A program made the position numbers and the translations under genes. A stretch of 64,000 nt of DNA from Lithodes maja (taxonomy: Eukaryota; Arthropoda; Malacostraca; Decapoda; Lithodidae): positions 1 through 64,000 of the forward strand of contig JBAKBP010010350.1 of assembly GCA_037953745.1 (NCBI GenBank), given 5' to 3'. The notes below the pieces were generated by a model. The model worked only from the letters and a program-made list of their open reading frames with translations. It had not been told where the DNA came from and searched no databases. The stretch's first letter is position 1. The number at the start of each line of letters is the position of its first letter. Shown piece after piece: positions 52,701 to 63,693 of this stretch.

Positions 52701-54884
52701 ATCAGGGATCTAATTTCACCTCCAACATGTTCAAGCAAACAATGCAACAGCATGGGATACGAGCAGTAGTATCGTCAGCGTATCACCCTGAGAGTCAAGG
52801 GGTGCTTGAGCGGTGGCATGCTACACTTAAAAGCATGCTCAGGTGTTATTGTGCTGACAACGGTATGGATTGGGATCTTGGATTGCCTTATGTGCTGTTT
52901 GCTGCTCGGGAGGTACCTGGTGAGAGCCTGGGATTTAGTCCAAACGAGCTGATTTTTGGACACCGTGTCAGGGGCCCCCTTAACATGCTGAAAGAAATTT
53001 GGGAGGGGACTGTGCAGCCTTGTCCATTATTAAAGTATGTGCTTGAAAGCCGTGAGCGCATGCTTAAGAGTCTGGAGATGGCAGGTAGAAATTTGACAGA
53101 ATCACAAGCTTTGATGAAGGACAGGTATGATCGCAAAGTGAGGCTCCGGAAGTTCACTGTAGGACAAGAGGTATTAATTTTGTTGCCTTTGGTTGGTAAC
53201 CCCCTCTCTGCGAAGTACACTGGACCTTATAAAATTGTAGAAAAAATTTCAGACTTAGATTACCTTGTTGCCACTCCAGACAGGAGGAAAAAGAACCAGT
53301 TATGTCACGTGAACCTTATTAAAGAGTATGTGAGGCGCCCCTCTGAGCCTCTCAGTCCCTGTGTTGGCTTGTTGCGGCCGTGGTGGAGAAGGAGAGGGGG
53401 ACAGTCAAGCTTCGGAGGAGGATAGCTGGGATCAACATGTTTCAGCGGATCAGTGGGCGGGGAACTCGAGCCTAAGGGCTGACGAGGCTATAGCTCATTT
53501 GCCTGAGCCGCAGTTTGATGCTATCCGTCAGTTGTTCGGTTCATACCCCACTGTATTTGCTGAACACCCAGGCCTCACTAATCAGGCTATGCATGATGTT
53601 GACGTGGGGGACCATATACTCTTTAAGTCAATCCCGTACCGTGTGCCCCCCATAAAACTACCAGCTCTGAGGGATGAGTTGGAGTATATGCTCGGTAGAG
53701 GGTTGATAGAGAAAGGCACAGTTAAGTGGACTTCCCCCGTAACACTGCAGCCTAAGCCAGATGGCAAGGTACGTTTTTGTATTGATTTCCGTAGGTTAAA
53801 CGGTTTGACTCCAACTAACCCATATCCTCTTCCTCGGGTTGATGATAGTGTTGACAAAATTGGTAATGCTCGTTTTTTGTCTAAAGTAGATTTAGTAAAA
53901 GGTTACTGGCAAGTACCTTTGTCCGAGCATGCTAAAGAGGTATGTGGTTTTGTTGTGGACGGGAGTACCTACCGGTGCAATGTTATGCCTTACGGACTTA
54001 AGAATGCACCAGCAACGTTTCAGAACCTGATGAATGAAATTGTAAAGGACATTCCAAATTGCACCGTATATTTGGACGATGTAATCATTTATGATGACGA
54101 CTTTGAGAGCCATTGTGAGCACCTTGAGACCTTGTTCCGGAAACTTAGTGAAGCAGGTCTGGTAGTAAATTTGGCAAAGTGTGACTTCGTAAAAGCCACT
54201 GTGCAGTACCTTGGGTTTGTAGTGGGAAGGGGACAGGTGTGCCCTCCTCAGAACAAGGTACAGGCTATCAATAAATATCCGCACCCAACAACCAAGAAGC
54301 AGATTATGAGATTCTTGGGTATGATAGGCTACTACAGACGCTTCATAAAAGGTTACTCAACGGTGTTGGCACCTCTCACAGATTTGTTATCTAAAGACAA
54401 AAAGTGTTTGTGGGCACCTGAGTGTGAAAAGGCTTTCACTTTGGTGAAACATTTGCTATGTACTCATCCGATACTCAGGGCCCCAGACTTTAACAGGCCT
54501 TTTCAGCTGGCAACAGATGCTAGTGGTGTAGGGGCTGGTGCCGTCTTGCTACAGACAGACAATGAAGGTGTGGAACACCCAGTAAGTTTCTTTTCTAAGA
54601 AGTTCAATGCTGCACAAAAGAACTATTCTACAATAGAAAAGGAATTTCTGGCGATTGTGCTGTCGCTCAGGCACTTCGAGGTGTATGTTCCAGCCTATGG
54701 CCCAGTCGTGGTTATCTACACTGATCATCACCCTTTGAGATTCCTGAATCAATTTCACAATCGCAATATGAGACTGACCAGGTGGTCTTTGATGTTGCAG
54801 GAGCATAACCTGGACATCCGTCATATTGCTGGATGTGACAATGTGATCGCGGATTGTTTATCAAGGGTGGATGATCAGTCGTAG
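49793..54884 (+). pseudogene. gag-pol: Gmr1-like Gag-Pol polyprotein, element B1 (one stop, one frameshift)
   Basis: The start is ATG at 49793 (MSCISTDDER). A TGA at 50006-50008 replaces the TGG seen in B2. The frame then runs to 53425. In the integrase-RT linker near 53363, two bases are missing relative to family A, and the frame resumes at 53361-54884. Domains by position: coiled-coil Gag (50275-50370), CCHC (51176-51217), protease DTGA (51437), integrase Asp (52523), Asp (52700) and Glu (52808) with DD35E spacing, RT YLDD (54069-54080), RNase H Asp (54516). The order again puts integrase before RT. Apart from the two lesions all catalytic residues are intact, so inactivation is recent. 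Confidence 0.92.
51622..51704 (+). promoter_or_regulatory. Conserved hairpin in protease coding region (B1)
   Basis: Outer stem arms 51622-51629 and 51697-51704 (7 of 8 pairs), a 4x4 internal loop, perfect 14-bp stem 51634-51647 with 51679-51692, and apical loop 51648-51678 (31 nt). Stem arms equal those of family A even at synonymous positions. Confidence 0.72.
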
Positions 54885-55280
54885 GCTATCACAGGTGTGT
54901 GGGTTTGAGTGTAGGAAAATAGGCTGCCCTTATAGTGCAGCCGGGAAAAACATATTAAAATATAAAAATCATATAAAAACTCTTTCTTTTGATATAGGTA
55001 ATCGTATAAGTTTGTCATAGCCTATAGAGTTTGAGTAGTCCACGAACTATCAAACGGCTGAGCTGCTGTAAGCTCGCTCTGGGAGCATGATATTGTGTCT
55101 TTTTGCTATTGTTGGGAGAGTTATAAAATGTGATTTTTTTTTTTTAATAATAAGATGTGTTTTGGTGATAAACTCAGCTTTGTTTTAGTGCCATGCGGTC
55201 GCTGGGTGTGAGGGGCTTGATGGGGTTCTGTGTTTGTCAGATTTTAGCTCAGGGTTGAGCAAGTAAAATCTTGTGGGAGG
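54885..55280 (+). other. 3' non-coding region and polypurine tract of B1
   Basis: There is no coding frame. At about 54928-54943 GGCTGC..GCAGCC can form a 6-bp stem, kept in B2 at about 63340. An AT-rich block follows. The region ends with AAAATCTTGTGGGAGG (55265-55280), the polypurine tract before the LTR. Confidence 0.65.
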
Positions 55281-56805
55281 TGTGACGCATGTCCAGTGTG
55301 AGCATGCTGTACAGAACGCCTAGTCATGCCCCCCACTCGCTAGGATCGTCAGGGCAGGAACTTTGGCTGTAGTCTATGTAGAGTTTCTTAACTTAATTCA
55401 TGTGAGCCGTTGTACTATAAGTATTATGAATATGTATTTTGTTTTCATCTGAGTCAACAAGTTCTATTTTATATCATTAGTTATAAGTATGGTGTGTAAA
55501 ACTTATTTGTAATGATGGGAAGAGAAACAGCCACAGTTGGGGGTCAGTGGGTGCGCCAGGCGGGAGGTGGGCCTAACTCACTCCCATTCCTCCCTCCCTC
55601 AGTGCTAGGGGAGCCTTTGTCTATCCCAGAGGAGAGAGAGAAATTACGTAATGGTTGTCAGTGGGCGGTCCTTAGTAGTTCACGTTGGGCTCACTAGAGG
55701 GCCGGGTATAAAAGGGAAGTCTAGCCATTTTTTCATCAGAACTCATTAGGCAGAGCGACTTCTCATTTCCCTTGCTAACTATATATATTCTTCTGACTGA
55801 TGGGAACTTTCTCTACTACCTTACATTCTTATCTCCTCTTTTCCCTGCCTTTTTTAACTTCCATGGTCCCGTTGGTGCAGAGCTAGTCAGCCAACGTATT
55901 ATCGCTTGAGTTCTCACGAGATACTTGCCTGTTAGATAGCCTATTTTGGAAGGGTTGACTTAGAATAGGATTGATTTATGTTTGTTGCACTTGTATATGC
56001 ATTTCCCTGTGTGTTATTATTATTATTCATGTTTTCTGCTAGTCTAGGTAATGCTAGACTGGGGTAAGGCTTTTCTGTGTTACAGTTGTTGTTTGATGCA
56101 GTGGTTAAGCGATAAACCTGCATACTCGTTTCGGTTCAGTGAAGCCTAGGTTGTCTTCGCGGCTGACTGTGTTGAGTTAATAATTTACAGTGCGTGAGGG
56201 CAAGAGCCTAACCACCCTGTATTTTATTAACAGTTTGTTTTTACTTTGTCAAGGAGCCGGGAGAAAACCAGATACAAGGGATCTGGATTTCTCAAAGTGC
56301 ACTTGTTAGTTTTAACGTAATACTTTAAACAGTCGTGAGGACTTCGCTAGGCTACGAGCCGTTTTTGCTCAGTCACTGCTACCTTTTTGCCTACAGTACC
56401 CCAGCTAGACTTTACTCGATTAGTAGATACAGAATAGTATTGAAGCTTTCCTTATGTATGATATTGTTTATGCACTATTGATTTCATGTGTTGCAAGCTT
56501 GGCTACTTTAGTGATTAGTGGCCCACGAGCACAATCCGAGTAGGCTATTGCCGTTGCATTTGCGGAGTACTTCTTTTTAATGTTTGCCATTTACTATTGC
56601 ATATTCTTTTAATTATTCTTATGCCAATTTAAGCCTTTAATAGTATTTAATTGCCAGTGTTTTCGCTTATTGAATTACTGTTCAAAATCCGATACGTACT
56701 TCTTACGAGCATCCGAGAAGCATCTAACTTTTTTCAGAAGATTCCTTGCTCGATGCTTAAGGACTATTAATTAACGTAATGTAATAGTGCCGATCCGAAG
56801 TAGAG
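55281..56805 (+). repeat. 3' LTR of element B1, cut by a LINE
   Basis: This matches LTR-B1 from its first base up to CCGATCCGAAGTAGAG (56805), where a LINE poly(T) begins. The last roughly 300 bp of the LTR are not in the window. A TATA box lies at 55707-55714. Confidence 0.92.
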
Positions 56806-57327
56806 TTTTTTTTTTTTGTTTTTTTTTTGTTTTTTCTATGTGATTGAGGGAGGCAAAAGGCATAACTGCCTATAGCGAGTGCCTCCCCCATATTTGAAAG
56901 AGTGACAGGGCCAAAATCAAGGGACGTTCGAGCCAAAATGCCTGGACACACAGAGTTTGAAGCAATTTAAGTCATAGGAAGAGGGAAAGACTGATTCTGG
57001 GAGAGAGTTCCAGAGCTCAGCTGTTGAGTAGAAGAAAGTTTGAGAGTAACATTTCACTCTTGGGTTGGAGAGTTGCACAGAGTAGGGGTGGGATTGAGTT
57101 GCAAGACGGGTACCACGTGCCCTACGTAAAGGAGGTGGTATGCACTGGGATAGCTCTGAGGAACACTGATTATTATAGTAGCGATAGAATAGCGAGAGAG
57201 ATGCAACATTGCGGCGGAGAGAGAGAGATTGCAGAGAGTTGGTGAGTGGACGGGAGTTAATGATACGAAAGGCCTTCCTTTCAACTTTGTCTAGGAAAGC
57301 GGTGTGAGAGGAACCTCCCCACACATG
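56806..57327 (-). mobile_element. LINE fragment (copy C2) in the 3' LTR of B1
   Basis: An interrupted T run (56806-56836) is the tail. Then comes the same 3' UTR and RT C-terminus as in copy C1 (43751-45499). Homology stops at 57327, exactly where the LTR of element B2 starts. About 135 RT codons remain (from HVWGGSSHT to SNVP). The simplest reading is that B2 inserted into this LINE, so the LINE's 5' part should reappear to the right of B2, outside the window. Confidence 0.88.
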
Positions 57328-59169
57328 TGTGACGCATGTCGAGTATGAGCATGCTGTACAGAACGCCCAGTCAGGCCCCACTCTCGCTAGGATCGTCAGG
57401 GCAGGAACTTTGGCTGTAGTCTGTGTAGAGTTTCCTAACTTAGTTTATGTGAGCCGTTGTACTATAAGTATTATAAATATGTATTTTGTTTTCATCTGAG
57501 TCAACGAGTTCTATTTTATATCATTAGTTATAAGTATTGTGTGTGGGACTTATATGTAATGATGAGGAGAAGAGAGAGAGTTATGTAACGACGGCCCGTG
57601 AGCGCGCCACGAGGTAGGTGGGCCTCCCTCCCTCCTCCCTCCTCCCTCTCAGCGCGTGGGAAATCCTTGGTCGATCCCAGATTGAGAGAGAATATTACGT
57701 AACGATTGCTAGTGGGCGGTCCTTAGTAGTTGGCGATATGCTCACTAGAGGGCCGAGTATAAAAAGGAGAGGTCCTCACCACAATTCTTTAGAACTCATC
57801 AGGCAGAGCGACTTCTCATATCCCTTGCAATTATCCATATTCTTCCGACTGATGTGAACTTTCTCTACTCTCTGAACAGCCTATCTTCTTCTCTTCTCGT
57901 CCCTTTTTAACCAATGACCCCTTTGGTGCAGATTTAGTCAGCCAAAGTATTATCGCTTGAGTTCTCACGAGATAAGTGCCTGTTAGATAGCCTATTTTTG
58001 GAAGGGTTAACTAGAATAGGATTGATTGATGTTTGTTGCACTCGTATATGCATTTCCCTGTGTGCGATTATTCATGTTCCTGTTTTCTGCTGGTTTAGGC
58101 AATGCTAGACTGGGATAGGGTTTCTGAGTTGTGATTTCCTATGAGTACTAGGTTGCGGTTGAACCAGTACAATTGCAACGGAGACGTGGAACGCCTAGGT
58201 GGTCTTTCTGACTGTGTACCGTGGGAGTTTAGCACTGTGTTGCGAGTGAGGGCTTTTGCCTCTGCCACCCAACACTGTGCTATCTCATTTGCTTGACTTT
58301 GAGAGGATCGCCAGGAGAGAACCAGATACTAGTGATCTGGATCTCTCAAGAGAGCATCCCGTCAATTAACGTAATTTGGCCGCACAGTCTTAAGGACCTC
58401 GCTAGGCTACGAGCCGCTTGCTCAGCCATTGTCTCTTAACCTTATGTATCCCAGCTAGACTTTGCTCGACCAGCAGATACAGCATAGTATTGAAGCTTCT
58501 CCTTATGTATATTATTGTTTATGCACTATTGATTTCATGTGTGGCACGCTTAGCTACTTCAGAGATTAGTGGCCCACGAGCACAATCTTAGTAGGCTATT
58601 GCCAGTGCATTGTCGGAGTACTTCTTCTTAATGTTTGCCATATCCTATTGCTCATTCTTATAATTCTTCTTATGTCAATTTAAAGCCTTTAATTACCAGT
58701 GAGTTATTCATTAAATTGCTGTTCAAAATCCGATACTTACTTCTTATGAGTATTCGAGAAGCATCTAACTTATCAGAAGATTCCTTGCTTGATGCTCGAG
58801 GACTATTGTTTAACGTAACGTAATAGTGCCGATCCGAAGTAGAGGGTGGAGGACTTCTTAAGTTCTTAGTTCAAGGGTGGATTACTTCGGCTTCGGCCAA
58901 CACTATTCTTTAGTGTTGTAGTACTTTCTTCTTTGTTTGATTGTTGACCAGACTAGATAACTCCCGTCTAGTTATTAGTCTGTTGTGTGAAACGCTAGTA
59001 CCGAGTTCTTGTATACCCCGTTATAGCAGATAGAACTCTGGAGTGTAGTGGCGTTTTTTGTTCGGCTGGCAGTACTCTGGGGTTGGGATCGTGTGTTTCC
59101 GTTGTGGCAGCGAGCCATACTCGAGTCCTGTGTAAGAGCCCTAGTGTACCCGAGTGCCCGGTCGTAACA
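57328..59169 (+). repeat. 5' LTR of element B2
   Basis: The LTR is 1,842 bp, beginning TGTGACGCATG and ending GGTCGTAACA. It is a diverged relative of LTR-B1: the same overall plan, but many substitutions and indels (for example at 57555-57640 and 58130-58290). B2 therefore belongs to a subfamily and is not a simple copy of B1. Confidence 0.92.
57758..57765 (+). promoter_or_regulatory. TATA box in LTR of B2
   Basis: TATAAAAA after GGGCCGAG, at the same place as in LTR-B1. Confidence 0.6.
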
Positions 59170-59171
59170 AA

Positions 59172-59183
59172 TGGCGACCTTGC
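59172..59183 (+). other. Primer-binding-like site, element B2
   Basis: TGGCGACCTTGC, 2 nt after the LTR end, kept although pol is degraded. Confidence 0.65.
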
Positions 59184-59382
59184 TTAGGATTTTGTGAACA
59201 GTATAATTTTTTGCAGAGTTGTACAACATTTGTTTGTTCGTACTTTAGCGTACATATTGAAGAATATTTTTTTTTGTAAGGCAATTAGGAGAGCATTTAA
59301 GAGACTCCAGTTAATTTAGTAATTAGTGCTTACATAAGGGAGTTTAACACTTTTGTCTCGAGAATTTTTTGTGAACTTCAGT

Positions 59383-62300
59383 ATGTCGTGCCCTAGTATT
59401 GACGAGGAGCGAGAGATGCCATTTGAGGAGGTGCCGTTAGTAACTAGTGAGGAGGATGCTAGACTTTTTGTGAGTAAGCAGTACCATGTGACGGAGGAGA
59501 GGCTGACTGGGGTGAATGTTTATGGCTTGCACCTGATAGCCAAGGTTTTGGGTCTATCCAAGGTAGGAGGGATGTCCAAGGGGGAGCTGATTTCCTGGGT
59601 GTTGCGTGGGCGGCATGGGGTTTCGGAGGAGAGGGTGTTTGGGGGGGTTCCTCCCCAGATCCCCTCTCACTCGACTCCCACAGTGCCGTCCACTCAGTTG
59701 CCGGAGGTTAGCACTCTCCCACAGAGGGATGAGAATTGGAAGATTGGAGTGCCCTCGGGCGGTGCGTATGGTGGTTCCCCAGTTCTTGCCCCCCCTCCTT
59801 CAGTAGTGGCAGCTCCCTCTTCCTGCCTGTCTCCAGATATGATATTTAAACTTGAGATGGCTAAGATTGAGACGAAGAAGCAGGAGATTGAGTCTAGGAG
59901 GCATGAGAAGGAGATTGAGGCTGAGATTAGGAGGCACGAGGATGAGACCAGGAGGCACGAGGATGAGACCAGGAGGCACGAGGATGAGACCAGGAGACAC
60001 GAGGCTGAGCTTAGGTACGACTCAGAGAAATATTGTGCTCAAATAGATTTAGATAAGACTCGTGCAGAGTCGACAGGGATTCGGATGGGCCGTGAGGGCC
60101 AAGTAAGAGAACAGTCCTTGTCCCACTTAGTCAAGTTGGTGCCGGCATTTAGTGAAACTGAAGTCACAGAATTTTTTAATCGTTTTGAGAAGAAGTGTAG
60201 GGAGCATAATTGGCCTGAAGAGAAGTGGGCAGCTCTGGTCTCCTCAAGACTTACGGGTAAGGGTCTGAAGGCTTATGATGCACTGCCTTTAGAGTCTTGC
60301 ATTGACTACCCAGAATTGAAGAGAGCTGTCCTACGGGCATACGAGTTGCAACCAGAAACATATCGATTGAAGTTTCGGGGTGTTACAAAGACTAGGGAGG
60401 CGACCTTTCTTGAACATGCCCGGGACTTAAAAGATGCACTTGCTAACTGGACACGTTCTGAGAAAGCTGAGACGGCCGAACAGTTGACTGAGCTGTTTCT
60501 GCTCGAGCAGTTTTATAAGTGTACTGGTGCAGATATGACTTTAACTATTAAAGAAAAGAACCCTAAAACTCTACAGGAGGCAGCTGAGATGGCTGACCTC
60601 CGGCTATCACTAATTCGTGGGTGCGGGTCTGCCCAGCGTAGTGAGGCAGGTAACAAGGGGCGTGACGCCCCACCCCCCCGAGTTAGTGATATACATTATG
60701 CAAACAAGTACAAGAGCTATGATACCAAGACTGACCACAAGACTAGCACCGTCCCATTTAAGAAGGGGCCGGGCCCTTCCCAGTACCAAGGGAAGCCCAG
60801 AGGGGAGTTGGAGTGTTATCATTGTCATGAAAAGGGGCACTTTGCAAGAGTCTGTCCTAGCAAACCACCTACAGCAGCTGTGTCTTTGGCCTGCAACATT
60901 GGTGTGTCTCCGAAGTTTTCTGAGTTTGCCCGGGGCAGTTCGTCAGAGGCTGAGGCACAGCCAATGCAGAAGCACCTGGGAGGCTCGAACCCTGCTCAGG
61001 ATGTTTTTTGCGACCATAGAGGACGGGGTTGCGTGATGTGGGCGGGGCGCAAGCATGGAGTAGAGGTCTTGCGTGATACAGGTGCTTCCCAGACTCTGAT
61101 GAATAACTTGACTGGCTACCCTATAAATGCGGCTCGGGTGGTAGTGGTGCAGGGTATTAATGCAACTCGGTCATACCCGCTGGTGCGGTTGGAGTTGGAG
61201 GTGGATGGTGTGGCACGTGAATTGGATGTCGGGATTGTGGAGAAACTGCCAGTGGAGGGCGTCGACCTTCTTCTCGGCAACGACTTTGCAATGCCCGCTT
61301 CTGAGGTTCTACCCTTAGTCGTTGCCGAGAGGACGGCCGACGTGAGTAGGGAAGAGCAAGAGTGTGTCGAGCGGTGCCAGGCAGAACCCATGGCGTGTGC
61401 TGTCACCCGAGCTCGGGCAGCTAAAGTGTCACAGCCTAGTCCTCCGTCTTCAGACCAGCAGAGGAACGATCAACAGGAGGAGGCTAAAGCTGGAGTTGGT
61501 TTTAAGAGTTTTGACTCGGCGGCTCTCCTGGGTGATTCAGTGTTGGCACCTATGTTGGAGTCTGGAGAGGCCCCAGGACCTGTCACAGCTAGTGAGGAGG
61601 TAGGGCCGGAGGAGACTCCGAGGCAGCAACGTTGCACACGGAGAGAAAAAGGGGTTGCTCAGTTTGATATTGGGGGAGGACTTGGGTTGCTTCGGAAGCA
61701 TCTAGACAGGTTGGTTCCCTCAGATATTTGTAAACTGCAGTTGGAGGATCCGGAAGTTCAGAAGTGTGGTAATGGTGCTGTCGAGATTAAACACGAGGAC
61801 GGGGAAGCATGTCATGTGAACCTGTTGGAGGAGTTTGTGAGGCAACCACCTGAGCAGCCTACTGTCCCTGCGTTGGTCTGCCGCGGCCAAGGTGGAGAAG
61901 GAGAGGGGGGTAGTAGGGCACAGGTGGAGGAGAGAAGGGATTGTCATGTCTCGGCGGAACAGTGGGCGGGGGACACGAGTCTGGTGGCTGTGGAAGCGCT
62001 AGAGCACCTGCCTGAGCAGCAGTGTGCAGCACTCCAGCACCAGCTCGGTTCATACCCCACTGGTCGTGCCGAGCCCCTGAGTCTCACAACTCGGGCGGTG
62101 CAAGATGTTCCACGGGCAGGTCACGTGAATGTTGAAAGACCGTTAGCCTCGTTGTTTCGGTGGTTTAAGGTGGGCGACGAGGCTTTGGCATGGTTGCCAG
62201 GTCAGGGTCGACCCATGGCTGCCAAGGGTGGTGGTCAAAAGGAGGACATTGAGCAGATTGGTAAGGTCGGCTGTGGTATCGCAGTGCCCGGTCGTCGCAT

Positions 62301-63207
62301 AGCCTCCCAATGCTGCTCTAGTCTAATGCAACAGCCCTACCATAGACCGACTGTATCTGGCCATGTCGCTGAAAGCGGTGATGCTGCGCAGGCAGATGTC
62401 GTCACAAGGAATGCGGGGGTGCGCATGTACGGTATCGGCGGGGAAGCCTTAGCAATAATGAACTATGGGAGTGACTGCACAGGTGGTACTGATTGTCCCT
62501 CTCATGACCTGGCTGTTCTAGGGACGAAGGTGGAGAAGGAGGGAGACTACAGGTTAGAAGCTGCGGTCTCGGCTGGGTTGTGGGAGGGCACTAGGCATGT
62601 TGTTCGTGGAGACAGTGCAAGGCAGTTATTTACTAGGCTATGGCAGTACTTTCGCATGTTTGTTGCTTCTCCAGGCCTGATGTACGGGGTAGAATCCGAC
62701 ATGCAGGCTGGAGATAGTGCAAGGCTCAGTTTAATTCCCTACCGTATAAATCCTGCTCGACAGCCTATGGTGCAAGCAGAGCTGGATTACGTGTGGACGA
62801 AGGGTCTGAGGGATAAGGAATGTCGTGAGTGGTCGTTGCTTGTAACTTTGTCCGAGCGTGCTAAAGAGGTATGTGGTTTTGTTGTGGACGGGAGTACCTA
62901 CCAGTGCAATGTTATGCCTGACGGACTTAAGAATGCACTAGCAACGTTTCAGAACCTGATGAATGAAAGTGAAAAGGACGATGATGCGCTGGGGCATTTC
63001 GAGGTCTATGTTCCAGCCTATGGTCCGGTCGTTGTAGTTTACCCAGATCATCACCCTCTCAAGATCTTGGACCAGTTTCACAATCGGAATATGAGGCTGA
63101 CCAGGTGGTCACTAAGGTTATTGGTATATAACCTGGACATACGCCATATTGCCGGTTGTGACAACGTGGTTGCAGATGGTCGTTCAAGGGTATATGATCC
63201 TGGGTAG
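59383..63207 (+). CDS. Gag-protease protein with degenerate, mosaic pol tail (open)
   Basis: The start is taken as ATG 59383 (MSCPSIDEER), matching B1; upstream in-frame codons lack ATG. About 1,274 codons stay open. Gag has an expanded DETRRHE coiled-coil repeat (about 59930-60010). CCHC lies at 60813-60856 and protease DTGA at 61074. Near 61808 the frame jumps from the pre-integrase spacer straight to the integrase C-terminus (CHVNL), losing the integrase core. From about 62105 to 62850 the sequence resembles the integrase end, linker and RT N-terminus of a different Gypsy family. A short B-type RT piece follows, and near 62975 another deletion removes YLDD and most of RNase H. Gag and protease look functional; RT and integrase are not. 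Confidence 0.8.
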   Translation: MSCPSIDEEREMPFEEVPLVTSEEDARLFVSKQYHVTEERLTGVNVYGLHLIAKVLGLSKVGGMSKGELISWVLRGRHGVSEERVFGGVPPQIPSHSTPTVPSTQLPEVSTLPQRDENWKIGVPSGGAYGGSPVLAPPPSVVAAPSSCLSPDMIFKLEMAKIETKKQEIESRRHEKEIEAEIRRHEDETRRHEDETRRHEDETRRHEAELRYDSEKYCAQIDLDKTRAESTGIRMGREGQVREQSLSHLVKLVPAFSETEVTEFFNRFEKKCREHNWPEEKWAALVSSRLTGKGLKAYDALPLESCIDYPELKRAVLRAYELQPETYRLKFRGVTKTREATFLEHARDLKDALANWTRSEKAETAEQLTELFLLEQFYKCTGADMTLTIKEKNPKTLQEAAEMADLRLSLIRGCGSAQRSEAGNKGRDAPPPRVSDIHYANKYKSYDTKTDHKTSTVPFKKGPGPSQYQGKPRGELECYHCHEKGHFARVCPSKPPTAAVSLACNIGVSPKFSEFARGSSSEAEAQPMQKHLGGSNPAQDVFCDHRGRGCVMWAGRKHGVEVLRDTGASQTLMNNLTGYPINAARVVVVQGINATRSYPLVRLELEVDGVARELDVGIVEKLPVEGVDLLLGNDFAMPASEVLPLVVAERTADVSREEQECVERCQAEPMACAVTRARAAKVSQPSPPSSDQQRNDQQEEAKAGVGFKSFDSAALLGDSVLAPMLESGEAPGPVTASEEVGPEETPRQQRCTRREKGVAQFDIGGGLGLLRKHLDRLVPSDICKLQLEDPEVQKCGNGAVEIKHEDGEACHVNLLEEFVRQPPEQPTVPALVCRGQGGEGEGGSRAQVEERRDCHVSAEQWAGDTSLVAVEALEHLPEQQCAALQHQLGSYPTGRAEPLSLTTRAVQDVPRAGHVNVERPLASLFRWFKVGDEALAWLPGQGRPMAAKGGGQKEDIEQIGKVGCGIAVPGRRIASQCCSSLMQQPYHRPTVSGHVAESGDAAQADVVTRNAGVRMYGIGGEALAIMNYGSDCTGGTDCPSHDLAVLGTKVEKEGDYRLEAAVSAGLWEGTRHVVRGDSARQLFTRLWQYFRMFVASPGLMYGVESDMQAGDSARLSLIPYRINPARQPMVQAELDYVWTKGLRDKECREWSLLVTLSERAKEVCGFVVDGSTYQCNVMPDGLKNALATFQNLMNESEKDDDALGHFEVYVPAYGPVVVVYPDHHPLKILDQFHNRNMRLTRWSLRLLVYNLDIRHIAGCDNVVADGRSRVYDPG
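61260..61342 (+). promoter_or_regulatory. Conserved hairpin in protease coding region (B2)
   Basis: Same 83-nt structure with unchanged stems (14-bp arms at 61272-61285 and 61317-61330). The 31-nt loop differs from B1 at many positions. Confidence 0.72.
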
Positions 63208-63693
63208 ATTGACACACGGGTAGCCTCCTGCTTTAGTTTGAATAGTATTTTGCGCTTGGTGCTTGTTGGCTCGCGGTTGTAGCCCAGCGTATTGGGTCGT
63301 AAAGCAGGATTGTTGAGCGTTTGGTGTAGAAGAAAATAGGCTGCCCTTATAGTGCAGCCGGAAAAAAACATATTAAAATATAAAAATCATATAAAAACTC
63401 TTTCTTTTTTTTATATAGATAATTGTATAAGTTTGTCATGCCTATAGAGTTTGAGTAGTCCACGAACTATCAAACGGCTGAGCTGCTGTAAGCTCGCTCT
63501 GGGAGCATGATATTATGTCTTTTACTATTGTTGGGAGGAGTTATGAAATGTGAATTTTTTTTTTATAAGATGTGTTTTAGTGATAAACTCAGCGTTGTTT
63601 TAGTGCCATGCGGTCGCTGGGTGTGAGGGGTTTGATGGGGTTCTGTATATCAGATTTTAGCTCAGGGTTGAGCAAGTAAAATCTTGGGGGAGG
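63208..63693 (+). other. 3' non-coding region and polypurine tract of B2
   Basis: No coding frame. From about 63330 it closely follows the B1 3' region, including the GGCTGC..GCAGCC stem. It ends with AAAATCTTGGGGGAGG (63678-63693) before the LTR. Confidence 0.65.

Larger units (their letters stand above)
47742..56805 (+). mobile_element. Gmr1-like Gypsy element, family B, copy B1
   Basis: The element has a 5' LTR at 47742-49580, internal region 49581-55280, and 3' LTR from 55281, cut at 56805 by a LINE. The LTRs are nearly identical along their shared length, with a few substitutions and a 12-bp difference near 55556. The primer-binding-like site and polypurine tract match those of family A. 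The coding frame has one stop and one frameshift. The rest of the 3' LTR should lie beyond the window (see findings). Confidence 0.92.

Noticed and set aside
54885..55280. Search for an envelope-like third ORF after pol in the B elements
   Set aside because: No frame longer than background and no signal peptide or membrane segment between the pol stop and the LTR; the same holds for family A.
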